Source: Hippopus hippopus (taxonomy: Eukaryota; Mollusca; Bivalvia; Cardiida; Cardiidae). From it: DNA of 64,000 bases. A model generated the notes under the pieces. That model made no database searches and was not told the DNA's origin. It saw only the letters and a list, made by a program, of their open reading frames with translations. The stretch spans positions 49,336,505-49,400,504 of the forward strand of contig OX328104.1 of assembly GCA_946811185.2 (NCBI GenBank). Reading direction: 5' to 3'. Positions 1 to 10,729 of the stretch are shown piece by piece. How positions within the stretch are numbered: the first letter of the stretch is position 1; every line of letters begins with the position of its first letter. The translations under genes and the position numbers were made by a program.

Positions 1-2
1 AT

Positions 3-2159
3 TGGCCTGGGCAACCAATTGATGATGCGGATGCATCTACAAAAAATGTTTTTTCTGTCCTAAAAAGCAGCAAACAGAACCATGAACTAAAAACGAAAAC
101 TAAGAAAAGAAAGCTTAGTCACGGCAATTCCATGGAACAAAATACAAAGCAGGCAAAGACTGAAGATACTTCAGCAAAAAAGTCATTTCAAAAATCTTGG
201 TTAGACGAGTTTAAGTGGCTCAAGTTTGAAAATGACGCAATGTTCTGTTCTCTGTGTATTTTGCACAAAAGCAAGTCAAAAGTCTCACTGTCTGGCTCAA
301 AGAATTTTCGTATCTCTACATTACGTGAGCACGAGAGCAGTAGCGGGCATGTAAATTCTGTACAGCTTGACACAGAAACTCAGTCGAAAAAAATACCATC
401 GGTATCAGATTGCATAGTAAAAGAATTCGACAAAATAGAAGCCGCTGTATGCAGGCTTATTAGAACGGCATATACTGTTGCTAAAACGAACTTGCCAATA
501 TCTATGTACTCAGAGCTCTGTCAACTGCAATTATGTAACGACACGTGCTTAACGAAAAACCTCTATCAAGAAGACAGTGCTTGCTCTGAATTTATAAGTC
601 TGATTTCTGATCATCTTGATGAGACACTCTTGGTGAAATTAAGAAATAGCCCAGCGCTGGGGCTAATGGTGGATGAAAGCACTGATCTAGGCCTAGAAAA
701 ACACATGATAGTATTTATCAGTTACATCGATAATGGCTCCGTGCAAACCAAATATTTGACTTTGATTAAGTTGGCATCTGCAGACTCGAGTGTCGTTTAT
801 AATTCATTAATAAGCTACTTCAGAGCCTGTGACATAGATATTTCCACAGTTTATGGGTTTGGTTCCGATGGTGCTGCTGTTATGACGGGTAAACACAATG
901 GTGTTGCCAATCGACTGAAAGAACAAAACCCGTACATGCTGTCAATGCACTGCGTAGCTCATAAACTTGCTTTATCGAGCCTTGATGCTGCAAAATCAGT
1001 GAAAGAAGTGAATTACTATGAAGGAGCATTGCATTCAATACATGCATATTTTAGTCGATCAAGTAAAAGACTTGAGCACTTAAGAGTCTGGCAGGAAGTT
1101 TTGGATGACCCAAAGATTAAACCTTTAGCCGTCCATCAAATCAGGTGGCTTAGCTTTGCAAATTGCGTGACTAATGTCCGCAGATCACTTAAGTCTCTGT
1201 TAAAATCTCTACAGAGCGATAGCGATGATGATCAGATGGCTGAATCACTCTACTGTGCCATGTCATCCTACAAATTTTTATTTTTAACTCACTTTTTTAG
1301 CGATATAATGAGTGATATTGCTCAGGTATCACGTAAATTCCAAGAACGGAATTTACATTATTGTGACCTGCACGAAACTCTAGTTGCTGTGTGCGATTCT
1401 ATTGAGCAACAATATTTGGTTGAAGAGCCAACCTATGGTAAAAATTTAGGTGAATTCTTAGAAAGTTACAGAAATGCGCAGACATTTCACGATTTTGAAA
1501 TTAAACGCCATCCCAGGGATGCTAGGCTACCCGTAGTCGTGTCTGAATTCTCACGTATTCTCAAAGATAGCATACAGAGTCGGTTTCCTCGGCTAGAAAT
1601 CTGGGATGCTCTTTCTATCTTTAACCCAGAAACGTTCCCTAAGTCAGTTGAAGAAAAGGCCAAATTTGGCTCTGACAAAATGAATGTTCTGTTGGAGCAT
1701 TTCGGTGAGAACAGGGGACCTGATACACCCCCTGTGTGTGCTGATGGTGCAAAACGAGAATGGTCACTGTTCAAGAATCACATGTTCGCAAAATGCAGAA
1801 GAACACCAGCCACCGAAAAGCAGGAAAGGCTGACAATGTCTTCCCTCGCCGAGGAAATGCTTTCAGCAGAACATTTTCAAAGGGAATTTCCTAACATGAC
1901 AAAGCTTTTAGCTATCAGCAGAATACTGCCTGTCAGTTCTGTAGAGTGTGAACGTGGGTTTTCAAAGCAGAACCTGATCAAGACACGACTGCGATGTAGT
2001 CTGAGCGTCGAAATGTTGGACAAATTGATGCGAATTTCTATCAATGGACCTGCACTTCCTGAATTTGACCCGTTGCCAATATTTCGCGCTTGGCGTACTA
2101 GAATGAGTGCAGGTTGTCACATTTTCAAAAACACAAAAGGCCAGAACAAACTTTTATAA
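3..2159 (+). CDS. hAT-superfamily transposase, 5' end outside the window
   Basis: Cut-and-paste transposase that acts in the nucleus. The first ATG in the window is at 132, but the frame stays open without a stop back to base 3, so the start lies upstream. Residues counted from that ATG: C39, C42, H67 and H73 form a TTF/BED-like zinc finger for DNA binding. The RNase H-like core has D181 in VDESTD, then D246 in GSDGA followed by the hAT CxxH-type HCVAH at 273-277. Near the C terminus ECERGFS carries the third acidic residue (E605 or E607) inside the hAT dimerisation region. The layout resembles ZMYM6/ZNF862-type (DUF4371 plus hAT dimerisation) proteins. There are no internal stops or frameshifts, so it could be functional. 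It is followed by the element's own poly(A) signal and terminal repeat, which argues against a domesticated host gene. Confidence 0.9.
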   Translation, partial: WPGQPIDDADASTKNVFSVLKSSKQNHELKTKTKKRKLSHGNSMEQNTKQAKTEDTSAKKSFQKSWLDEFKWLKFENDAMFCSLCILHKSKSKVSLSGSKNFRISTLREHESSSGHVNSVQLDTETQSKKIPSVSDCIVKEFDKIEAAVCRLIRTAYTVAKTNLPISMYSELCQLQLCNDTCLTKNLYQEDSACSEFISLISDHLDETLLVKLRNSPALGLMVDESTDLGLEKHMIVFISYIDNGSVQTKYLTLIKLASADSSVVYNSLISYFRACDIDISTVYGFGSDGAAVMTGKHNGVANRLKEQNPYMLSMHCVAHKLALSSLDAAKSVKEVNYYEGALHSIHAYFSRSSKRLEHLRVWQEVLDDPKIKPLAVHQIRWLSFANCVTNVRRSLKSLLKSLQSDSDDDQMAESLYCAMSSYKFLFLTHFFSDIMSDIAQVSRKFQERNLHYCDLHETLVAVCDSIEQQYLVEEPTYGKNLGEFLESYRNAQTFHDFEIKRHPRDARLPVVVSEFSRILKDSIQSRFPRLEIWDALSIFNPETFPKSVEEKAKFGSDKMNVLLEHFGENRGPDTPPVCADGAKREWSLFKNHMFAKCRRTPATEKQERLTMSSLAEEMLSAEHFQREFPNMTKLLAISRILPVSSVECERGFSKQNLIKTRLRCSLSVEMLDKLMRISINGPALPEFDPLPIFRAWRTRMSAGCHIFKNTKGQNKLL

Positions 2160-2235
2160 GTTTAATCTGGACTTGGCTATATGGTAACATTTATGTATAT
2201 TTCATTGTAAGAATTCAATCAGGATTTTATAAATT

Positions 2236-2245
2236 AATAAATAAA
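2236..2245 (+). terminator. overlapping AATAAA poly(A) signals of the hAT transposase
   Basis: Two overlapping AATAAA hexamers lie about 80 nt after the transposase stop, just before an A-run. The same arrangement is present in the second copy. Confidence 0.6.
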
Positions 2246-2803
2246 ATGAAAAAAAAAAAAAAATCCCCTGTTGAAGACGGATGTGTTGGGCCTTGACGTG
2301 GCACAGGGGCGAACACTGCAATTGAATTATGATTGTGATGAAGCAGTGGCCAACTGCAACACAACGCTATTGGATGTATAAAAATTGACAAAAGAAAAAC
2401 GTTGAATGAATGAATAATTTTAATTGTCAAATCGACGTCGATGGGCACCTTCTGCTACATTGCCGGAAGTGCAATTTTATACATAACCGGAAGTGTAGGA
2501 TGCCATGCGTAAACAAGGTACGACTGTCAACTATGCTTTACTATTGAATATTCGTCTGCGTATGTCATTCTCAATCATGTAAGCTTGAACAAAAATCCAT
2601 CACAAGAAAGAGAAACCTGCAACAGAAATTGATATATATTATGACATTTAAACCAGGCAACGATCGGGGGTGGGGTAGGTCAGAGACATAAACATGCGAC
2701 TTTATTTATATGCCTCTGGGTACCGAGTAGGGGTACAATAGTATTGGAGGAGGGGAAGGGGCCGGCCTGGACCGATTCAGATTGAAAAATTTCCGGAGCC
2801 CTG

Positions 2804-3389
2804 CCCTGAAGGCTGTTAGTTTTTGTTATGGGGATAGTGCAAGATACAGGACAAAACATTACAAGAATAACGTATGAGAAATAAAAGCCTTAATATACAC
2901 TGCATTGCAATGAAATGTTCCTCTGTTAGTAAAGATATGGTCCTGTAATACGGCAGTGTCTTTCTAGAAGCTGAAAATGAAGGGGGATTTCCCCCCTCCA
3001 TCTAAAAAATAGGGGGGATTTAAAAAAAAATAGGCGGGACAATTTTCGAACAGATCGAAAACATAAAGCTCATATAGATCTAACAGACATTAATTCCAAT
3101 CCAAGACTATACAGTAGACTTACTGACCTGTTTACATGTCAACAGTTTCTGGAATATACTTCTCTAGAAACCAAATCCATTTTTGAAAAGAAGATAAAAG
3201 TAAGACAATTTTAAATTCATTCTGATAAAATTCATTGCAATAATAGTTGTCTAAGAAGAGGTAAAGTGGGCCGATTTGGAAGTGTCATTTTGGAAAAGGG
3301 CCGTTTTGACCCAAGTCCTGTCAAGGGAGATTACTCTAATAGATATATATGTTGCCAAACAGCTTCGGCAATGATGCTATTTTATTAAA
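2804..3389. other. no gene seen
   Basis: Unique-looking AT-rich sequence. A short G/C-homopolymer stretch (about 2978-3045: gggggatttcccccc, then ggggggattt) resembles the end of the CAGG-ended element at 42746 and may be a remnant of a related element. No supported ORF. Confidence 0.4.
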
Positions 3390-4793
3390 CAAGAGGGCCA
3401 TGATGGCCCTGAAGTCGCTCACCTGAGCCTTTTGATCAAACATGAACCATTTCCAATCTCTTCCAAGATATTAAGACAAACATTCAGACAAACACTCATC
3501 AGTATTGGACTTACAAACATGGCCTCTAGAGTGTACACAAGCTTTTTCTAGAATTTGTCTCAGTGGCCTACTTTTAAGCTCAATATTGCCTATTTTCAAA
3601 CATGTAGAAATTATCCAGACAAACATTCTGACCACCTTTCAAGAGTATTTGAGAGAAAATGTGGCCTATAGGGTGTACAGAAGGTTTTTTCTGAGATTTG
3701 ACCTAGTGACCTAGTTTTTTATCCAACATGACCCATTTTCATACTAGTTTAAGACATTACCAAGACAAACATTCTGACCAAATTTCAAGATTATTGGACT
3801 GAAAATGTGGCCTCTACAGTGTACACAAGGCTTTTCAAAGATTAAATCTGGTGACCTAGTTTTAGACCCTACGTGACCCATTTTCAAACTCATGCAAGAC
3901 ATCATCAACACAAATATTCTGACCAAGTTTCAAGAGTATTGGACAGAAAATGTTACCTCTAGTGCATACACAAGGTTTTTCTAAGATTTGACCTAGTGAC
4001 CTAGTTTTTGATCCAACCTGACCAATTTTCACACTCATTTCAGATATCATCATGACAAGCATTCTGACAAACTTTCAAAAGCATTGGACTGAAAATTTGC
4101 CTCTAGAGCATACACATGGTTTTTCTATGATTTGACTTGTAGACCCCACCTGACCCATTTTCAAACTAGTCCAAGATATCATCAAGACAAACATTCTGAC
4201 AATGTTTCAGGAGCATTGGACTGAAAATGTAGCCTCTAGAGTGTACACAAGGTTTTCCTAAAATTTGACCTATTGACCTAGTTTCTGACCTAACCTGACC
4301 CATTTTTTAGCTTGTCCGAGATATCATCAATTCAAACATTCCGACCAAGTTTCAAGAGTATTGGACTGAAAATGTGGCCTCTAGAGCATACACAAGGTTT
4401 TTCTAAAATTTGACCTAGTGACCTAGTTTTTTATCCGACCTGACCCATTTTCATACTCGTCTGAGATATCATCATGACAAACATTCTGACCAAGTTTCAG
4501 AAGTATTGGACAGAAAATGTGGCCTCTAAAGCGTACACAAGGTTTTTCTAAAATTTGACCTAGTGACCTAGTTTTTGACCCGACCTGACCCATTTTCAAA
4601 CTCGTCCGAGATATTATCAAGACAAACATTTTGACCAAGTTTTATGAGTATCGGACTGAAAATGTGGCCTCTAGAGCACACACAAGGTAAAAGTTGACGA
4701 CGGACGAAGAACGGCGCATGACGCACAACGGACGCCGGACACAGCACGATCACAAAAGCTCACCATGAGCACATCATGCTCAGGTGAGCTAAA
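3390..4793 (+). mobile_element. pearl-like / Helitron-like element with ~144-bp tandem core
   Basis: Begins CAAGAGGGCCATGATGGCCC (5' palindrome) and ends GCTCAGGTGAGCTAAAA. The body is about nine degenerate monomers of about 144 bp; 'acccattttcaaactcgtcc' recurs near 3733, 3877, 4020, 4155, 4300, 4443 and 4588. The 3' part has a short GA-rich unique segment and a hairpin (GAGCACATCATGCTC) just before the CTAA end. The architecture matches the bivalve pearl family and HINE/DINE-type Helitron relatives. It has no coding capacity. Confidence 0.75.
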
Positions 4794-4856
4794 AACAGCA
4801 GTATTTAGTGCCAGGCAAGAGTAAATTCTTTGTTTTAGGAATTTTTCATTGTTTAT

Positions 4857-5066
4857 TTTTTATGTGGGACTTTCACACACTGGGTCTGAATCTATGCAGG
4901 ATATGAAAAAAACTAGCATGAATGCCACATTGGCATGTCCTAGAATAGACACTGATTCAGCCAGACCCACCTTCAACTTGAAGAGTTTCACTAATGGAAA
5001 TACAGTAAGAAGTATTAACAGTAGTATTATACCTGTCATAATTGGGCCCAAAAGTAGGCCTGAAGG
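4857..5066 (-). other. candidate terminal host exon with membrane segment (weak)
   Basis: On the minus strand a possible 3' splice acceptor (tgtttattctgCAG) opens a frame of about 69 codons ending in TAA, followed within about 10 nt by AATAAA. The predicted peptide has a strongly hydrophobic stretch (GPIMTGIILLLILLTVFPLV) and a second one (NVAFMLVFFISC). I do not recognise the family. The sequence looks single-copy here. A 126-codon ORF on the opposite strand (4849-5229) overlaps it and looks less protein-like. It could be chance. Confidence 0.22.
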
Positions 5067-5229
5067 GGCCTGCAGAATAAACATGTACACATACATTTTT
5101 TTCCATTCACAAGTAACTTTTATTCATTCAAATATACCTTTTGGTACATGTAGTCCAAACTGGTATCACCCACTACTAAACTGGAGAGATCTGGTCCACC
5201 ACAACAAGGCCTTCACAAGTTTTGGTTAG

Positions 5230-6416
5230 TTTCACAAAGGCAAAATTAAGTTTCTAGTTTAGAATGCAACTAACTAGCAGGTGAAACAGCTTATGATAAC
5301 TGACTGTCATGGACACAATAGGCGCAGAAGTAAATTATAATATATTAGAAATGCTTTTTCACTGTACTTCACTATACATTTAAAGAATGGAGAAACAGCA
5401 CATTAGTTTCAAAATAAAACATAACACTCAAATTTCTCTTTTTATTTATATGAATAATGAGGCCTAAAATGCACCTCACAAAAATCAACGCTGTAACCAA
5501 ATTTTCTTTATGAGGGAAATACTACATAACTATTTGCTGGTCTGAACCTCACAAAAGTCAACACTCTAACCAGGGAGGTATCACATTCTTGCTAAAGAAA
5601 ATTCTAAAATAATTTTATGTTTGCAATGTCTGGCTTCTTCTCCTAGAGAAAAGTGTTTGACATTATAGGGCTATGCATCTCTACCACCTAATACCATATT
5701 TTATGATCATGAACATTTAACAAAACATCATCGGAAAACCAACATTTCCTCTCTTCCACCAATATTTTGTACTCTTTCAACAACAAATTCCATCACTTAA
5801 ATAAAATTTTTCAATTGCAAGTACTTTCAACATTGAAACCTGGTAGAGAGCTTAATATTATGTTGTAACACAAAGTCAACAATTAGTTTTTTCGTCTTCC
5901 GTACAACAAACTTACAGTAAGCCCAACTACTGGCAATGCTTTATAACAAACTTATACCATGGTTACAATTGAAAACATTGTACTAAAAGGAACAATTTCT
6001 TTTTACAAGCAATTTCTACTCAATATCTTGAAAACTGTTCTACAGAAAGATGGTTAAAAGGTCATCGACAGGTGCTGGTGAGTAGCATATGCTATTTGAC
6101 ATTTTAATCCCAGGTCATCTGGACATATCCTGACCTCAGGTGACAGAGCCACAAGGCCTAATCCTTTAATCCTATACTAGATAATCCAATCTTTCTGACC
6201 ACCTTGAACACAGATGACTTGCAACACCTAACTATGTTATAAATATTAAGTACTAGATATTATGCTTAACCACTTACAGATCCATGATTTTAACAACCAT
6301 CATAGGAGGTAGGCTTTTGACAACATTTGTGGGATTAAAAGGAGAATATGGGCATGAAACTGCCAGAGCCTTGAGATTGTTCCATTTTACTGGGGTTTGC
6401 TGAGCCCAGTTAAGCC
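5230..6416. other. no gene seen
   Basis: AT-rich single-copy-looking DNA without recognisable repeats or convincing ORFs; probably intron or intergenic sequence. Confidence 0.4.
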
Positions 6417-6419
6417 TAG

Positions 6420-6600
6420 TAGGTAAGATACAGGGCTTGAACCCAAATAGTCACTGGTTAGATTTTTCTACTCCATCAATTCCTTAACACACAATGATGA
6501 TAGTCATTGCAACAGGACTCATTGCTCTCTCACCAGTTCATTGTTTGGTTAATGATTTTGTGGGGAGCAGCCAGTGGCGTGAGGTTAGAATATATTTTGA
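6420..6600 (+). repeat. SINE fragment
   Basis: Resembles the middle of the SINE at 38896..39215: gatgatagtcattgcaacag, then ctctcaccagttcattgttt and gggagcagccagtggc. Both ends are degenerate. Confidence 0.55.
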
Positions 6601-6624
6601 AAAGTACTGTTTGAAAAATTGCTT

Positions 6625-7047
6625 TAACCCTTTACCACACAATCCAGACTTTTAACAGCCCTTAACTCTTTACCAAACGACAAAATTTTAGACTGGTCCA
6701 AATTAAAAGCACTTGCAGACGACAAAATAAACGTAACTCAAAAATTAAATTTTTTTTCCAGCAGGGTAGAAAACATTGTGGGAAAAGGAGAAAATGCTAG
6801 TTACCAGCATTTTCTCCTTTTCCCACAATGTTTTCAAAAGGCTTCTATCTCGGGAGTCGTAAAAACCAGGGATTGTTTGGTAAAGGGTTAAAGGAAAAGA
6901 GCTTTTGACCAGTATTTTCTCCTTTTCCCACAATGTTTCTACCCTTCCAAAAACAGATTTCAAATTTTTGAGTCACATTTACCTTATCTTCTGCAAGTGC
7001 TTTCAATTTGGGCAAGTCCAACATTTTGTCATTTGGTAAAGAGTGAA
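6625..7047 (-). mobile_element. MITE A (outer copy, split by another MITE A)
   Basis: Left part 6625-6661 (TTAACCCTTTACCACACAAT...), right part 6892-7047 ending TGGTAAAGAGTGAA (TTAA mutated to TGAA). The two halves join at a TTAA that is duplicated around the inner copy 6662..6891. The outer copy has also lost one arm of the central palindrome. Confidence 0.85.
6662..6891 (+). mobile_element. MITE A (inner copy), type example
   Basis: 230 bp, TTAA to TTAA. Layout: TTAACTCTTTACCAAACGAC left end; left arm with agcacttgcagacgac; central palindrome GAAAACATTGTGGGAAAAGG / CCTTTTCCCACAATGTTTTC around gctAGTTACCAGC; right end tggtaaagggTTAA. Ends are inverted repeats of about 19 bp including TTAA. 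No coding capacity. TTAA target and CCCTTT ends suggest mobilisation by a piggyBac-type transposase (inference). Confidence 0.85.
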
Positions 7048-7061
7048 ACACCATACAAACT

Positions 7062-7098
7062 AGCAAACAAACAAACAAACAAACAAAAAAACAAACAA
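7062..7098. repeat. (AAAC)n microsatellite
   Basis: About eight AAAC units with one interruption. Confidence 0.8.
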
Positions 7099-7522
7099 GT
7101 GAGCTTTGTCCAAGTCGAGAGGAAATACATGTTTTATTTACAAAGCTGTTTTGTAGTCATTCACCATGATTAACCTGAAGGATGCCAAAAAAGGAATTTT
7201 TTGTCAAGACTTAGAGTATGAAAAGTTCAGATCTAATCATGGGGATTATCCCACTTTTAACTTTGTTGACATTCACAATGAAATAAGGAAAGATCTAAAA
7301 TCCTCAGTTTATTAAAGTATAAAAGGCTCTATTATTTACCTCTTAGCGAACTTAGGGCATCATTATTATAGGTACTTTATTTTTTTCCCATAAAACAAGT
7401 TTCTAATTTGAATGCATTATTACAGATGAAAAGTTAAATGTGCTAGAAATAATAGGAGATTTACATGCAAAGCTAAAAGACATTGTGGGAAAAAGACACA
7501 ATTCTAGCATCCTAAGCTGCTT

Positions 7523-7605
7523 TTATCTCTTTGCCTCATGACGGAATTTCAGATGTTTCAAATTGAAAGCATTTGCAGACAACATATTAAATGTGATTTA
7601 AACAA
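7523..7605 (+). repeat. MITE A, left-arm fragment
   Basis: tctctttgcctcatgacgg followed by attgaaagcatttgcagac matches the left 80 bp of MITE A. Between 7099 and 7522 I see only a short relic (cattgtgggaaaaagac near 7480). Confidence 0.6.
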
Positions 7606-7990
7606 GATGTCTGTTTGTAAAACAGTCATGGCCCCCTACTGCCACATTAATACAGGAAGTGGCACAGTTCATAAACTGATATCAAAAGAATTAATTGGGA
7701 AATATCGATGTCATCTTTTTGATTTATAGCCCATTTTAATTGTTAAACGTGATAATCTGTTGACAGTTCGCATAATTATACACACCACCGTGTGTATACA
7801 TACAAGATTGTAAACAGTCGCTGATACACAGACTGGGTTATCGATTTTCTTTTCAGCACGCGTGTTCAACTTCCGCTTTTTCCCAGTCGACTTCAATGCT
7901 TACTACGTCCCCAATAATACGCGAATAAAATGTTGGAGCCACAAGTTGAGCCACATATGATGATTTTTGAGACACTTTAATTTTCTTTTA
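7606..7990. other. no gene seen; single-copy-looking, locally CpG-containing
   Basis: Contains a short inverted motif (acacaccaccgtgtgtat near 7780) and CpG-containing sequence at 7855-7925. Not visibly repeated elsewhere in the window. It could be regulatory or a 5' exon, but nothing proves it. Confidence 0.3.
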
Positions 7991-8019
7991 GCAAATGGCT
8001 CAAGTGGCGAACGGCAGCG

Positions 8020-8911
8020 CGGGCCCTGAATCATCTGGTGGTCACTGTGACCTTGACCTTTCACGAATTAACCTTAAAATAGATAGGGATCATTTACACT
8101 CCAAGATGAATATCTGTACAGAATTTGAAGGACCTAGGTCAATTCTGTGTCTAGTTATCATCTGGACAAGGTTTCGTCTATATATCATTAAGTTGAAGGC
8201 CACTGTGACCTTGACCTTTGATGGATTAAACTCAAAATCGATTGGGATCATTTACACTCCGAGATGAATATCTGTACAGAATTTGAAGAACCTATGTCAA
8301 TTCTGTGTCTAGTTATCATCCGGACAAGGTTTGGTCTATATATCAACATGTTGACGGTCACTGTGACCTTGACCTTTGACTGATTGACCTCAAAATCAAT
8401 CGGGATCATCTACACTCCGAGACGCATGTCTGTGCCAAATCTGACAAACCTAGGTCAATTCTGTGTCTAGTTATCATCCGGACAAGGTTTGGTCTATATA
8501 TCAACATGTTGAAGGCCACTGTGACCTTGACCTTTGACCGATCGACCTCAAAATCAATCGGGATCATCTACACTCCAAGACGCATATCTGTGCCAAATCT
8601 GACAAACCTAGGTCAATTCTGTGTCTAGTTATCATCTGGACAAGGTTTGGTCTCTATATCACCATGTTGACGGTCACTGTGACCTTGACCTTTGACCGAT
8701 TGACCTCAAAATCAATAGGGATCATCTGCACTCCAAGACACATGTCTGTGCCAAATTTGACGAACCTAAGTCAATTCTGTCTCTAGTTATCATCCGGACA
8801 AGGTAAGGTCTACCGACCAACCGATGGACCGACGGACGGACCGACGGACGGACCGACCGACATTAGCAAAGCAATATACCCCCACTTCGTTGAAGGGGGG
8901 CATAATAATAA
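8020..8911 (+). mobile_element. pearl-like element with ~157-bp tandem core
   Basis: Five monomers marked by gtgaccttgacctttga near 8046, 8207, 8364, 8520 and 8680, each followed by an atc-tacactccaaga segment. The last monomer runs into a GACGGACC-type microsatellite (8824-8862) and then a 3' hairpin CCCCCACTTCGTTGAAGGGG (8879-8898). The 5' boundary is uncertain (ggccctgaa near 8020). Confidence 0.7.
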
Positions 8912-8921
8912 AACATGTCTT

Positions 8922-8996
8922 TGAACAAGTAGAAAATATTGTGAGAAAATGCTGGTAACCAGCATTTTCGCCTTTTCTTACAGTGTTACCAAAATA
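8922..8996. repeat. MITE A hairpin fragment
   Basis: Central palindrome only, with left stem shortened: attgtgagaaaatgctggta / accagcattttcgccttttc. Confidence 0.65.
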
Positions 8997-9113
8997 CACT
9001 GCCATGTATTTTGTAAGATATTTTTGCCTTTTCAGCCTTGAAATCCTGATATTTGGAACTTGTTTCACCACTGAAATGAGTGTATTGTTACTTCACCCAG
9101 CTGTGTTCACACA

Positions 9114-9318
9114 TTTACCCTTATCCTTCTAAATAACTAAAATTTTCAGTTCGATAGTAAAATCCCAAATATTGCTATTTCTAAGTTATGTTTTGGGGAA
9201 TAATATCTCCTTATCGGATAGTGTAGATCCAAGATCAGACTGCACGTTCTGTGCAGTCTGATCTTGATCTACACTGTCCGCAAAAGGTCAGTGAGTCACA
9301 CTTAGCAGCCTTGGTTAA
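9114..9318 (-). mobile_element. MITE B
   Basis: Reverse orientation: starts TTTACCCTTATCCTTCTAAA, ends CTTAGCAGCCTTGGTTAA. Carries the family's palindrome GATCAGACTGCAC-gttct-GTGCAGTCTGATC flanked by complementary tagtgtagatcc and gatctacactgtcc, extending the stem. TTAA-type ends similar in style to family A. Confidence 0.75.
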
Positions 9319-9423
9319 GAACTTTCCCAACTGCTGTTCCAGGTAACTTTTTTTATTATATTCCTATCAGTGAATTACTGGGATTTCTCAGTGTATTATT
9401 TTTTCAGTTTTTCACAGTGAATA

Positions 9424-9469
9424 ACATCACTAGTGATGATATTGTATCGTCACTAGTGATGATATAGTT
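9424..9469. repeat. short direct repeat with CACTAGTG core
   Basis: Two ~22-bp units, each containing tcactagtgatgatat. Confidence 0.6.
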
Positions 9470-9612
9470 TTAGAATGTTTGCCGGAACTACGTTTTTTCC
9501 TATATTTCTCACAGTCTAATATTTCTGTCGCTGCTTCAAACATCTTTAGATCTAGTTAAATAAACAATAGCACAGTGAAAAGATTTTCGGTACAGTCTTT
9601 CCAAACAACTCT

Positions 9613-9848
9613 GAGTTAACGACCTTGTGGGGGAAATCTTTGGAAAACATTTCGAAAAAAGAAGATAGCTTTTGTGACAGACAGCTCTTGGAAAATATTG
9701 TGGAAAAACGAGAAAAAACTATCAACCATAATGTTTTCTATCCTATCAGAAAACCTAAGATCTTTGGTACCAATTTAGTATTAGTCATTTGGAGATTTCT
9801 TTTTTTAATTTGGGAAAGTCTTAAACTTGTCATGTGGGAAAGGGTTAA
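9613..9848 (-). repeat. MITE A, degenerate copy
   Basis: Recognisable order of motifs in reverse orientation: TTAACGACC, aaaatattgtggaaaaacga, accataatgttttctatcct, and a right end gtgggaaagggTTAA. The hairpin centre is lost. Confidence 0.5.
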
Positions 9849-9925
9849 CTGTTTCTTTTAATTTCATATGGCTGGTTTCAAATTGTAACTTTAGGTGCAA
9901 AAAAATGCATGCCTTCAAATGGAGA

Positions 9926-9966
9926 GATAGATGACGTAACATACCCTCAAGCGTTACGTCATCTGT
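9926..9966. repeat. inverted repeat with CRE-like halves
   Basis: gatgacgtaac at 9928 and gttacgtcatc at 9953 form 11-bp perfect arms around about 14 bp. TGACGTAA/TTACGTCA are CREB/ATF-like, but no gene is placed to use them. Confidence 0.5.
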
Positions 9967-10080
9967 TGCGTCAGCTGCTTCTGCCAAATATGGATCATGT
10001 GTTTGTAAAGAAAAGTCCTATGTATACCTACCGCTCTTGATAATTATTAGCAAACAAAGCGAGAATTAGGAATATAATAA

Positions 10081-10246
10081 ATAGAATAATCAACTGGTGG
10101 TGTGTGATATTAAAAATCTGTCACTCGAAGGGGTTTGATACGGTAAAAAAACTCGTCCTTCGGACTCGTTTTTCAACCGCATCACACCCCATTCGAGTGA
10201 CAGTTTTTTAATATCACACACCACCAGTTGATTATCCTCTATTTAT
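10081..10246. mobile_element. foldback palindrome, family H variant 2
   Basis: About 75-bp near-perfect arms around a tiny loop (gtccttcggac): atcaactggtggtgtgtgat on the left, atcacacaccaccagttgat on the right. Outer ends AATAGAATAAT / ATTATCCTCTATTT match the ATCCTCTATTTAT ends of the family H elements at 31385 and 60421, although the arms differ. Confidence 0.7.
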
Positions 10247-10314
10247 CAGCAATTTTATTCTTTCACAGAAATATGAAAGATTGATTGAATGTTGCTTTAA
10301 ATCTTGTTCAGACC

Positions 10315-10499
10315 ACAAAAGTTAAGACTCAACCAAATTGAAGCATTTGCAAATGACAATTTATATGTAATTTATATTATATGTCTTTGATAGGACAGAA
10401 AACAGTGTGGTAAAAGGAGAAAATGCTTTTCCATTAATGTTTTCAAAAGCCTTCCCTTTCAAGTTCATTTAAAGTGAGGGTTGTTTGGTAAAAGATTAA
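10315..10499 (+). repeat. MITE A, degenerate
   Basis: attgaagcatttgcaaatga, acagtgtggtaaaaggagaa and gtttggtaaaagaTTAA in order. The right palindrome arm is partly deleted. Confidence 0.65.
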
Positions 10500-10729
10500 A
10501 GATTGAGTGAATATTGCTTTAAGGTGCAGCGGCACTAAGGTCATCCATGACAGGAAATGCAGCCATACAGGGCAATAAGTATCAAAGGATGCTATTTCGG
10601 AATACTTTTAGATGAAAATAATACTGAAAAAAGGATAAATCAGTCAGAAACTAAGGTGGTACTTGCAGAAGATTAAGTCTGAATGTCTGTAAATTGGGAG
10701 ATTTTAATAGAAATCCACTTGTTTTAACT

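Larger units (their letters stand above)
1..2803 (+). mobile_element. hAT DNA transposon, copy 1, left end outside window
   Basis: The right end is defined by TTTCCGGAGCCCTG at 2790-2803, which matches the right end of the copy at 19547..21659. CAGGG/CCCTG termini are typical of hAT. The left terminus is not in the window; the expected target duplication on the left would be ccctgaag (2804-2811). About 640 bp of non-coding 3' sequence follows the stop and is nearly identical in both copies. Confidence 0.88.

Noticed and set aside
1487..1774. Minus-strand ORFs inside the hAT transposase (also 20342-20629)
   Set aside because: Antisense shadows of a clear coding sequence.
132..2159. Domesticated ZNF862/ZMYM-like host gene
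   Set aside because: A near-identical deleted copy with terminal repeats and target duplication shows it belongs to a mobile element.
3390..4793. CRISPR-like or satellite array
   Set aside because: Units are ~144 bp, degenerate, without spacers, and bounded by mobile-element ends; the genome is eukaryotic.
4849..5229. 126-codon plus-strand ORF
   Set aside because: Unremarkable composition, no domain, overlaps a more protein-like minus frame.
9926..9966. CREB-type regulatory site
   Set aside because: Perfect inverted TGACGTAA halves, but no gene nearby and probably part of a decayed foldback.
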